In this document: positions 1 to 9,166 of the stretch, one piece after another
Layout of the letters: each line of letters starts with the position of its first letter
How positions within the stretch are numbered: the stretch's first letter is position 1
Origin: an uncultured Mogibacterium sp.
GTDB taxonomy: Bacteria; Bacillota; Clostridia; Peptostreptococcales; Anaerovoracaceae
Assembly (NCBI RefSeq): GCF_938041965.1
Contig: NZ_CALISE010000018.1
Span: 1-14,268, forward strand
Reading direction: 5' to 3'
DNA length: 14,268 nucleotides
Notes under the pieces: model-generated
Told to the model about the DNA's origin: nothing
The model's database searches: none
What the model saw: the letters and a program-made list of their open reading frames with translations, nothing else
Translations under genes and position numbers: made by a program

Positions 1-243
<243 letters not shown>

Positions 244-339
244 CTAAGGAGAAAGATGTGAAGCAACAAGTTGTTGAAGAAGTTTTATTACCTGTTTAGT
301 TTTGAGAGATCTCGCAAGAGGTAGCTCAGAAGGAAGTAG

Positions 340-364
340 CTGTTCTTTGAAAACTGAATAACAG
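340..364 (+). other. 5' strand of 23S precursor processing stem (pairs with 3419-3443)
   Basis: The 25 bases at 340-364 can pair end to end with 3419-3443, with three G-U wobbles and no mismatch or bulge. Further blocks continue the stalk inward: 382-390 with 3399-3407 (GTCTTTTTC/GAAAAAGAC), 396-401 with 3388-3393 (one wobble), 445-450 with 3377-3382 (GTTCTC/GAGAAC), then the 23S ends themselves. Stems that bracket 23S are the known substrates of RNase III-type enzymes; the specific cleavage sites here are unknown. Confidence 0.75.
341..355 (+). promoter_or_regulatory. boxA-like rRNA antitermination element
   Basis: TGTTCTTTGAAAACT matches the form of boxA in Firmicute rRNA spacers, where the NusB/S10 complex loads to keep polymerase resistant to Rho. 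The sequence is seen directly; the function is inferred from the family pattern and the location. The element lies wholly inside the 5' strand of the predicted 25-bp processing stem at 340-364. Confidence 0.65.
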
Positions 365-471
365 AAGAAGACAATAGATAGGTCTTTTTCGAAAAGTTGT
401 GATAACAAGATTAACTAAGAAAGTCTAAAACGAAATAGTTAACAGTTCTCGTAAAGCATAAACGTATATAA

Positions 472-3374
<2,903 letters not shown>

Positions 3375-3418
3375 GAGAGAACGCACACACGACTGTTTGA
3401 AAAAGACGAAGTCAGAAA

Positions 3419-3443
3419 CTGTTATTTAGTTTTCAGGGAACAG
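3419..3443 (+). other. 3' strand of 23S precursor processing stem (pairs with 340-364)
   Basis: This block in the 23S-5S spacer is the partner of 340-364, in the RNA sense. All 25 positions pair (22 Watson-Crick, 3 G-U). The rest of the 3375-3463 spacer holds the inner partner blocks at 3377-3382, 3388-3393 and 3399-3407. No tRNA gene is present in this spacer either. Confidence 0.75.
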
Positions 3444-3463
3444 AAGACCTGAAAGAAGAAAGA

Positions 3464-3567
3464 TCCGGTGATGATGGCGCAGTGGCCACACCTGTACCCA
3501 TCCCGAACACAGAAGTTAAGCACTGTAGCGGCGAAAATAGCGCAAGCAAATCTAGCACGTTGCCGGG
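3464..3567 (+). rRNA. 5S ribosomal RNA
   Basis: The conserved core CCCATCCCGAACACAGAAGTT lies within about 3498-3518, followed by AAGCACTG. The ends are placed by the terminal helix: CCGGTGA at 3465-3471 pairs with TTGCCGG at 3560-3566, with two G-U wobbles. At about 104 nt it is shorter than the 115-120 nt usual in bacteria. The shortening is in the helix IV arm, which appears capped by GC-GCAA-GC near 3540-3547. It is the last gene of the rRNA operon. Confidence 0.93.
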
Positions 3568-3572
3568 TCATC

Positions 3573-3606
3573 GAGAGCATGGTTCTCCATCGCTCTCCCT
3601 TTTTTT
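3573..3606 (+). terminator. Intrinsic terminator of the rRNA operon
   Basis: GAGAGC-ATGG (3573-3582) pairs with CCAT-C-GCTCTC (3587-3597), giving a 10-bp stem with one bulged C and a TTCT loop. A CC and seven T residues (3600-3606) follow. It lies six bases after the 5S end. Confidence 0.93.
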
Positions 3607-3626
3607 ATACTTTTTATGGGTTTAGA

Positions 3627-3635
3627 TGTTATAAT
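3627..3635 (+). promoter_or_regulatory. Extended -10 promoter of the VanY-like gene
   Basis: TGTTATAAT is a perfect extended -10 element (TGn plus TATAAT). No good -35 hexamer sits 16-18 bp upstream, where the rRNA terminator T-tract ends. The last base of the -10 is only 7 nt before the ATG at 3643, so transcription should begin at or within about a base of the start codon. Confidence 0.75.
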
Positions 3636-3642
3636 ATTATCC

Positions 3643-4461
3643 ATGAAAAGCACAGATAAATATCAATCACGAATCCGCATACTGATTGGTCTTTTTTCGA
3701 TTTTGTTTGGTGTTTTATTTATCTTATTGATTAAGTTAATGTTTTTTACCTCACGCACATTATCGGAAAAAGATTGTCAAGATTGTTTATCGGTTATACA
3801 GACGAATCAGAATAGTTCTGTAGAAACTACGCCAAGTCCTAGTCCTACACCAACTCCTTCTTCGAATCCTGAGCCTACAGCCGTACCAACTATTGATACA
3901 ACGACAATTACTTCAATTCAGAAGATAACAAATAAGAGTCATCCGATTGATTCTACATATGTGCCATCTGATTTAACAGCAGTTAATGTAAGTTCAAATG
4001 GGACACAGTATCTTAGGAGTGAAGCGGCGTCTGAATTAGCAAAGATGTTTACGGCAGCACTTAAGGATGGAGTTAACTTATATTTAGTTAGTGGGTATCG
4101 TTCTTATGCACAACAATTAGATCTCTATAATACATATGTAAGTACAGACGGGAAAGCTTTAGCAGACACATATGATGCGATTCCGGGTGCTTGTGAACAT
4201 CAACTTGGATTAGCGGTTGACTTATCTGATGACAATCGTGATCATGATATTGATGCTTCATTTGAAATGACAGCAGCGTACCAATGGCTTATGAAACATA
4301 GCTATGAATATGGATATATACTTCGATTCCCACGTGGAAAAGAATCGATAACGAGTATCGCATATAATCCTTGGAGTTTTAGATATATTGGCGTCGAAGA
4401 AGCAAAGAAAGTTTATGATTCAGGCTTAACATTAGAAGAGTATTATAAAGTGAATGATTAA
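3643..4461 (+). CDS. Membrane-anchored VanY/M15B D,D-carboxypeptidase-like protein, probable pseudoenzyme
   Basis: Active family members trim D-alanine from peptidoglycan stems outside the membrane. This 272-residue protein has one N-terminal hydrophobic segment (about 11-33, a signal anchor), a Ser/Thr/Pro-rich linker (about 60-85) and a peptidase-like domain to the end. Visible motifs are SGYRS (150-154) and CEHQLGLAVD (184-193), which keeps the zinc ligands His186 and Asp193. The last motif, normally EPWHFRY with the catalytic Glu and third zinc-ligand His, reads NPWSFRY (242-248). Both residues are lost (Asn242, Ser245), each needing at least two base changes, so a sequencing slip is unlikely. 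I infer loss of hydrolysis, perhaps leaving a wall-binding role. The ATG at 3643 is chosen over 3616 because the -10 at 3630-3635 lies between them; there is no Shine-Dalgarno sequence. The gene stands alone and its stop lies in its terminator. Confidence 0.88.
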   Translation: MKSTDKYQSRIRILIGLFSILFGVLFILLIKLMFFTSRTLSEKDCQDCLSVIQTNQNSSVETTPSPSPTPTPSSNPEPTAVPTIDTTTITSIQKITNKSHPIDSTYVPSDLTAVNVSSNGTQYLRSEAASELAKMFTAALKDGVNLYLVSGYRSYAQQLDLYNTYVSTDGKALADTYDAIPGACEHQLGLAVDLSDDNRDHDIDASFEMTAAYQWLMKHSYEYGYILRFPRGKESITSIAYNPWSFRYIGVEEAKKVYDSGLTLEEYYKVND

Positions 4462-4495
4462 GGAAAGATGGAAAATCTTTCCTTAATGTTTTTTT
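4458..4495 (+). terminator. Intrinsic terminator after the VanY-like gene
   Basis: TTAAGGAAAGAT (4458-4469) pairs perfectly with ATCTTTCCTTAA (4475-4486) around a GGAAA loop, then TG and seven T residues (4489-4495). The left arm includes the gene's TAA stop codon, so the hairpin begins inside the coding region. Confidence 0.93.
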
Positions 4496-4506
4496 AAAAT
4501 TTAGTG

Positions 4507-4533
4507 TAAAATAGTCAAGTACATTTCAGGAGG
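4507..4533 (+). promoter_or_regulatory. Putative promoter -10 and strong RBS of the ABC exporter operon
   Basis: TAAAAT at 4507-4512 is the best -10 candidate. The -35 is weak (TTAATG at 4483-4488, 18-bp spacer, inside the preceding terminator). A start at about 4519 would leave a leader of roughly 20 nt carrying a consensus AGGAGG at 4528-4533, five bases before the ATG. The ribosome binding site is firm, the promoter tentative. Confidence 0.45.
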
Positions 4534-4538
4534 TAGCG

Positions 4539-6302
4539 ATGGTTAAACAATTAATGAAAAGTATTCGTGAGTTTAAATTAGCGACAATACTGACACCAAC
4601 GTTTGTGGTTGGTGAAGTCATCATTGAAGCGTTGATTCCATTTTTAATTTCATTATTAATCAATGATATTAAAGCTGGTTGTGATTTATCAGTAATTTTA
4701 GGATATGCATGGAAGTTAGTTGTTTTATCACTGCTTTCACTATTATGTGGATATTTAGCAGGTATCTATTGTGCAGAGGCTAGTACAGGATTTGCACGCA
4801 ACTTACGTTATGATATTTTTACTAATATCCAGAAATTTTCCTTTTCAAATATTGATAAATTCTCATCTGCCTCATTAGTTACTCGATTAACAACAGATAT
4901 TCAAAATGTGCAGATGGCATTCATGATGATTATTCGTACCGCTGTACGTGCCCCATTAAACTTAATATTTTCCTTTACAATGGCATATATTATGGGTGGG
5001 TCAATGGCAGTAATCTTCTTAATCATCATTCCTTTCTTAGGAATTGGACTATATTTGATTGTTAGAACGGTTATGCCAGTATTTAAGAAGGGATTCCCTC
5101 TCTTTGATAAGATTACACGTATTGTAGAAGAAAACGTAAAGGGTATTCGTGTTGTGAAATCCTTTGTACGTGAAGATTATGAAATCAATAAATTTGACGA
5201 AACATCAAATGATATTCGTAAAATGTTTACACGTGCAGAACAGATTATCGCTCTGAATAATCCATTAATGCAGATAAGCATTTATGCGGTTATGTTATTT
5301 GTGTTGATGTTTGGTTCTGAAATGATCATCAAAACAAATGCGACAAGTTTAGACGTCGGACAGTTATCTACTTTGATGACTTATGGATTCCAAATTATGG
5401 TTTCCTTGATGATGTTATCGATGGTGTTTGTGATGATTACTTTCTCTGAAGAATCATGCAAGCGTATCGTTGAAGTGTTAAATGAAAAGAGCTCGATTAC
5501 TTCGAAAGAAAATGCGATTACAGAAGTGAAGGATGGCTCGATTGATTTTGATCATGTTCGTTTCAAATATTCTCGAGCTGCAGAAAGACCAGTTCTAGAA
5601 GATATTGATGTACATATTAAGTCTGGTGAAACCATCGGTATCATTGGTGGAACGGGTTCAGCAAAGTCTTCTTTTGTACAGTTGATTCCTCGTCTATACG
5701 ATGTTACCGAAGGTACAGTACGTGTTGGCAAAGAAGATGTTAGAGACTATGATCTTGTGACATTACGTGATTCCGTTGCGATGGTATTGCAGAAGAATGT
5801 GTTATTCTCCGGTACAATTGCGGATAATATCCGGTGGGGTAATAAGGATGCAACATTAGAAGAAGTGAAGCATGTATGTCATTTGGCTTGCGCAGATGAG
5901 TTTATAGAGCAGATGCCAGATGGTTATGATACTTGGATTGAACAGGGTGGAACAAACGTTTCTGGTGGTCAGAAGCAAAGACTCTGTATCGCAAGAGCTC
6001 TCTTAAAGCAACCAAAGATTTTGATTATGGATGACTCAACATCTGCAGTAGATACAAAGACAGACGCAATCATCCGTAAGGCGATGAAAGAATATATCCC
6101 AGAAACAACAAAGATTATCATTGCCCAAAGAACTTCATCCGTAGAAGATGCGGACCGAATCATCGTATTGGATAGCGGTAAAATCGATGCAATTGGCACA
6201 AGTGAAGAATTACTAAAGACAAATCAAATCTACCGTGAAGTATATCTATCTCAGAATAAACAAGGCACTGAGGAAATCGTGGAAGAAGGAGGTGTTCGTT
6301 AA
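4539..6302 (+). CDS. ABC exporter half-transporter with degenerate nucleotide site (heterodimer subunit A)
   Basis: This 587-residue protein has a six-helix exporter membrane domain (about 1-310) followed by an ATPase domain (about 335-575). Walker A is GGTGSAKS (370-377), with Ala in place of the usual third Gly. The signature is a canonical SGGQ (475-478). At the end of Walker B the catalytic Glu is Asp (D498-D499), and the switch His is Gln530 (AQRTSS). These replacements mark the degenerate half of heterodimeric exporters such as TM287/288 and BmrCD. Its intact SGGQ would complete the active site formed with the partner encoded next. The gene has its own AGGAGG site, and its stop lies one base before the partner's ATG. 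Substrate cannot be read from sequence; drugs, lipids or peptides are possible. Confidence 0.93.
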   Translation: MVKQLMKSIREFKLATILTPTFVVGEVIIEALIPFLISLLINDIKAGCDLSVILGYAWKLVVLSLLSLLCGYLAGIYCAEASTGFARNLRYDIFTNIQKFSFSNIDKFSSASLVTRLTTDIQNVQMAFMMIIRTAVRAPLNLIFSFTMAYIMGGSMAVIFLIIIPFLGIGLYLIVRTVMPVFKKGFPLFDKITRIVEENVKGIRVVKSFVREDYEINKFDETSNDIRKMFTRAEQIIALNNPLMQISIYAVMLFVLMFGSEMIIKTNATSLDVGQLSTLMTYGFQIMVSLMMLSMVFVMITFSEESCKRIVEVLNEKSSITSKENAITEVKDGSIDFDHVRFKYSRAAERPVLEDIDVHIKSGETIGIIGGTGSAKSSFVQLIPRLYDVTEGTVRVGKEDVRDYDLVTLRDSVAMVLQKNVLFSGTIADNIRWGNKDATLEEVKHVCHLACADEFIEQMPDGYDTWIEQGGTNVSGGQKQRLCIARALLKQPKILIMDDSTSAVDTKTDAIIRKAMKEYIPETTKIIIAQRTSSVEDADRIIVLDSGKIDAIGTSEELLKTNQIYREVYLSQNKQGTEEIVEEGGVR

Positions 6303-6303
6303 T

Positions 6304-8199
6304 ATGAATCAGAAACAAACGAATCGTAAAAAATCCTTCAGGAGAATTATGAAGATGGTACTATCCTACTATCCAATTTTATTTCCGCTGATTGTAGTAT
6401 TAATCATTATCAATGCAATTTTAGGTGCTTTACCATCTATTTTCCAGCAAAACGTCATCGCTGTATTACAACAAGCTTGGGATCAAGGTTGGACTTGGGA
6501 AGTCACAAAGCCACATATAGTTGAACTAGTTGGAACTCTAGCGATGGTTTATTTTGTTGCATTAATTATCGGTATTGCATATACGCAGTTAATGGCATTC
6601 TTCACACAAGGCGTTCTACATAAGATACGTAAAGAAGTATTTACGCATATGCAGAAGCTGCCTATTCGTTATTTCGATACACATCCTCATGGTGATATCA
6701 TGTCTCACTATACGAATGATATTGATGCAATGCGGCAGATGATTTCACAGAGTTTCCCACAGTTATTGATTTCGATTGTTACAATCATAACGATTATCGC
6801 TATCATGTTCTATTATAGTATTCCAATGGCGGTAGTTATTTTGATTGGTGCAGCAGTATCCATTGAGATTACACGTAAGCTAGGTGGTCTTTCTGCAAAG
6901 TACTTCATCTTACAACAGAAGGCAACCGGTAAGACAGAGGGTGTGATTGAAGAAATGGTGAATGGACAGAAGGTTATCAAAGTGTTCAACCACCAAGATG
7001 AAGCTGAGGAGATTTTCAACCGAGCAAATAATGAACTCTATGAAGCTTCCAATACGGCTAATCGTTATTCCAATATCTTGATGCCAGTTTTAAACAACGT
7101 GAACTATTTAATTTATGTATTCGTTGCGGTAGCTGGTGGTATCTTCATTCAAGAGAAATTCCCAAACTTATCAATTTCAGGTTTGCCATTCTCGATCGCA
7201 GTTATTGTGCCATTCTTGGGAATGTCACGCCAGTTCGCAGGTATGATTCAGCAGATTTCTCCACAGATTAACTCGATTGTAATGGGACTTGCGGGTGCTG
7301 AACGCGTCTTTGAATTACTTGATCAAGAGCCTGAAGTAGATGATGGAATTGTAACACTTGTTAATGCGACAGAAAAGGATGGTGAGCTCAAGGAAACAAA
7401 CGAGCAGACAGAACTTTGGGCTTGGAAGTACCCACATGAAGATGGAACGGTTTCCTATACGAAGGTGGCTGGTGATGTTCGTTTTGCGAGTGTGGACTTT
7501 GCGTATAATCCAGATAAGATGATCTTGCATAATGTGACTCTGTTTGGTAAGCCTGGTCAAAAAATTGCCTTTGTAGGTGCGACAGGTGCGGGTAAGACAA
7601 CGATTACTAACCTCATTAACCGTTTCTATGACATCGCAGATGGAAAGATTCGTTATGATGGTATCAATATCAATAAGATTAAGAAATCTTCTTTACGTAA
7701 GTCTTTAGGCATCGTATTACAGGATACCGTATTGTTTACAGGTACTGTTATGGATAACATTCGTTATGGGCGCTTAACAGCGACAGATGAGGAATGTATC
7801 GCAGCAGCGAAGCTTGCTGGTGCAGATGGCTTTATTCGTCACTTACCACAAGGCTATCAAACGATGTTAAATGGAGATGGTTCTAATCTTTCGCAAGGTC
7901 AGTGCCAGCTCTTGGCAATCGCTAGAGCAGCAGTCGCCGATCCTCCAGTGATGATTATGGATGAGGCTACTTCTTCCATCGATACACGTACAGAGCAGAT
8001 TGTACAGACGGGTATGGACCGTTTGATGAATGGACGTACTGTATTTGTTATCGCTCACCGTCTATCTACGGTTAAGAATTCAAATGTGATTATCGTATTA
8101 GACCATGGACGTATTATTGAACGTGGTACTCATGAAGAATTACTTGCCCAAAAGGGTCAGTACTACCAGTTATATACAGGTGCGTTTGAATTAGAATAG
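6304..8199 (+). CDS. ABC exporter half-transporter with consensus nucleotide site (heterodimer subunit B)
   Basis: This 631-residue partner of the preceding gene has membrane helices to about residue 330. An insert of about 50 residues follows, containing an ELWAWKYPHEDGT stretch, and the ATPase domain starts near 395. Walker A is GATGAGKT (425-432), Walker B ends in D553-E554 with the catalytic Glu, and the switch His585 is present (AHRLST). The signature is LSQGQ (529-533) rather than LSGGQ. So this chain supplies intact Walker motifs and a weakened signature, complementing its neighbour: one site competent, one degenerate. The start is ATG 6304, one base after the upstream TAA. Its AGGAGG (6287-6292) lies inside the upstream coding sequence, 11 nt ahead, which suggests coupled translation. 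Longer in-frame starts upstream would overlap the first gene by about 70 bases and have no better site. Confidence 0.93.
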   Translation: MNQKQTNRKKSFRRIMKMVLSYYPILFPLIVVLIIINAILGALPSIFQQNVIAVLQQAWDQGWTWEVTKPHIVELVGTLAMVYFVALIIGIAYTQLMAFFTQGVLHKIRKEVFTHMQKLPIRYFDTHPHGDIMSHYTNDIDAMRQMISQSFPQLLISIVTIITIIAIMFYYSIPMAVVILIGAAVSIEITRKLGGLSAKYFILQQKATGKTEGVIEEMVNGQKVIKVFNHQDEAEEIFNRANNELYEASNTANRYSNILMPVLNNVNYLIYVFVAVAGGIFIQEKFPNLSISGLPFSIAVIVPFLGMSRQFAGMIQQISPQINSIVMGLAGAERVFELLDQEPEVDDGIVTLVNATEKDGELKETNEQTELWAWKYPHEDGTVSYTKVAGDVRFASVDFAYNPDKMILHNVTLFGKPGQKIAFVGATGAGKTTITNLINRFYDIADGKIRYDGININKIKKSSLRKSLGIVLQDTVLFTGTVMDNIRYGRLTATDEECIAAAKLAGADGFIRHLPQGYQTMLNGDGSNLSQGQCQLLAIARAAVADPPVMIMDEATSSIDTRTEQIVQTGMDRLMNGRTVFVIAHRLSTVKNSNVIIVLDHGRIIERGTHEELLAQKGQYYQLYTGAFELE

Positions 8200-8202
8200 A
8201 CA

Positions 8203-8238
8203 TAAAAAAGTTTATGCGTATGTGCATAAACTTTTTTA
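8203..8238 (+). terminator. Bidirectional terminator between convergent genes
   Basis: The stem runs from 8203 to 8217 and pairs perfectly with 8224-8238 around the loop GTATGT. The core is GTTTATGC/GCATAAAC, flanked by six A on the left and six T on the right. Read in either direction it ends in a T-tract. It serves the ABC operon from the left and the minus-strand PHP gene from the right; that gene's stop codon (8236-8238) lies in the stem. Confidence 0.94.
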
Positions 8239-9045
8239 GAAGAATTTTAGTTTTCTCTTTTTCGCTTCTCCAACTAAATCAATATCTTGTACATAGTTTA
8301 AATCAAGTCCTTCCACTACAGATAGAGCACGATTTAGGTTTTGGTCAGTTAAGAATTGTTTTGGGTCATGTACATCCAAACCAATGATAATTGGACATTT
8401 CTTCTTTGCAAAAATTTCAAAGAATTCTCTTGTTGGATAGGCATAACGTTCTCCATCAAGATATTCCTTCTTACCAATACGAACACCAGTACCACAGTTT
8501 AATTCGAGTGGAATGTCATAGTAGCGTGATATATCTGCAATCTTTTCGGCAGCCTTTAGGACACTCTCATCAATCCTTGGATATTTCCATAGAAATACAT
8601 CAGGATGGGCAATATAATCACACATATAATGTTGGCAAGCTTCCTCTAAACATTTCACGTAGAGTTCTACTTGGTCTTTATTTTCAAATTCATAGACACT
8701 ATCTTTATCAATAGTAAGGTTGTGCTGTCCTAAAATAATATAATCTAGTGTTTTTCGATACTCACGAATAGTATCCCATTGACTTGGATAGTATTCGACT
8801 TCCATGCCAAGATGAATATCAATTTGAGCAGCGTATTTTTCTTGTAATGAACGAATGGATTGATAATAATCGGGGATTTGTTCAATATTCATGCGTAATC
8901 TAGGACATGGTGTAGGATATGCGGCATGGTCACTAAATCCAAGAACTGTTAAACCTGCTTGAACAGCAGCTTGTACATATTCTTCATCTGCACCAATCGC
9001 ATGTCCACAACGGGCAGTATGTGTATGATAATTTGCTTTAATCAT
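8236..9045 (-). CDS. PHP-family phosphatase, histidinol-phosphatase-like
   Basis: The 269-residue product carries the PHP phosphoesterase metal motifs: HTH at 7-9 (NYHTHT), His15, SDH to His40, GMEVEY with Glu82/Glu84, GQH at 106-108, AHPD with His147, and LDVHD with Asp224/His226. This set suits the histidinol-phosphatase (HisK/HisJ) branch, which removes phosphate from L-histidinol phosphate. No other his genes are nearby, so the real substrate may be another small phosphate ester. The start is ATG at 9045: GGAGG lies eight bases ahead, and a TTG start at 9060 would overlap that site. It is transcribed away from the metal-pump gene and towards the ABC operon. Confidence 0.88.
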   Translation of the reverse strand: MIKANYHTHTARCGHAIGADEEYVQAAVQAGLTVLGFSDHAAYPTPCPRLRMNIEQIPDYYQSIRSLQEKYAAQIDIHLGMEVEYYPSQWDTIREYRKTLDYIILGQHNLTIDKDSVYEFENKDQVELYVKCLEEACQHYMCDYIAHPDVFLWKYPRIDESVLKAAEKIADISRYYDIPLELNCGTGVRIGKKEYLDGERYAYPTREFFEIFAKKKCPIIIGLDVHDPKQFLTDQNLNRALSVVEGLDLNYVQDIDLVGEAKKRKLKFF

Positions 9046-9069
9046 GGGGTATACCTCCAAAACGAAGAA

Positions 9070-9098
9070 ATTATAACATTCATACTAGAGATTGACAA
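9070..9098 (-). promoter_or_regulatory. Promoter of the PHP phosphatase gene
   Basis: On the minus strand, TTGTCA (plus-strand 9093-9098) and TATAAT (9070-9075) are separated by exactly 17 bp, and TGT immediately before the -10 makes it an extended element. Start of transcription is expected near 9063, giving a leader of about 18 nt that just accommodates GGAGG. This is the best promoter in the window. Its -35 overlaps that of the divergent metal-pump promoter. Confidence 0.85.
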
Positions 9099-9122
9099 AA
9101 TGCTCAAAAGTAATATCATAAT
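9092..9122 (+). promoter_or_regulatory. Promoter of the metal-efflux ATPase gene
   Basis: There is a consensus -35, TTGACA (9092-9097). The -10 is suboptimal: either TATCAT (9114-9119, 16-bp spacer) or CATAAT (9117-9122, 19-bp spacer). I see no dyad between -35 and -10, which argues against a MerR-type activator. An inverted repeat follows directly at 9125-9140. AGAGGT (9155-9160) is the ribosome binding site, six bases before ATG 9167. Confidence 0.65.
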
Positions 9123-9124
9123 AG

Positions 9125-9140
9125 TTGAATAGTTGTTCAA
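9125..9140 (+). promoter_or_regulatory. Candidate ArsR/SmtB-type metal operator
   Basis: TTGAATAGTTGTTCAA is an inverted repeat. Its core, TGAATA-GT-TGTTCA (9126-9139), has the 6-2-6 spacing described for SmtB operators such as TGAACA-GT-TATTCA, with one mismatched pair. It sits at the expected transcription start, where a bound repressor would block polymerase. The gene downstream is a Zn/Cd-type pump, the classic target of such sensors. No regulator gene is in the window, so the protein would act from elsewhere. Confidence 0.6.
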
Positions 9141-9166
9141 TTGTTATATATATTAGAGGTATTAAA

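Larger units (their letters stand above)
244..471 (+). other. 16S-23S internal transcribed spacer, no tRNA
   Basis: This is a 228-nt spacer. I found no tRNA-like cloverleaf and no TTCRA T-loop motif in a tRNA context, so the operon lacks the tRNA-Ile/tRNA-Ala genes common in other bacteria. It holds a boxA-like antitermination sequence (TGTTCTTTGAAAACT at 341-355). It also holds several blocks complementary to the spacer after 23S, at 340-364, 382-390, 396-401 and 445-450. Just after 16S, AAGGAG (246-251) can pair with CTCCTT (237-242) of the anti-Shine-Dalgarno. Confidence 0.9.

Noticed and set aside
244..471. tRNA genes in the 16S-23S spacer
   Set aside because: I found no acceptor/T-arm pattern or CCA-type end; the complementary blocks pair with the other spacer instead.
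3616..3642. Upstream ATG at 3616 as the start of the VanY-like gene
   Set aside because: The extended -10 promoter (3627-3635) lies between this ATG and 3643, so transcripts from it cannot include 3616, and no RBS precedes it.
3468..3659. 63-codon plus-strand frame over 5S and its terminator
   Set aside because: It overlaps the 5S rRNA and the rRNA terminator, with no RBS; the frame is incidental.
3820..3900. Short tandem repeat in the VanY-like linker
   Set aside because: The repeated CCTAGTCCTAC-like codons encode a low-complexity Ser/Thr/Pro linker, common in wall-spanning proteins, not a DNA repeat element.
6235..6303. Longer start for the second ABC subunit
   Set aside because: It would overlap the first subunit's coding end by about 70 bases; ATG 6304 gives the family-typical N-terminus and has AGGAGG upstream.
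8391..8714. 107-codon plus-strand frame
   Set aside because: It is antisense to the PHP phosphatase gene, whose motifs are clear, and it has no RBS or recognisable domain.
9092..9122. MerR/ZntR-type promoter with a 19-bp spacer
   Set aside because: A 19-bp spacing to CATAAT is possible, but there is no inverted repeat within the spacer; the dyad lies downstream of the -10.
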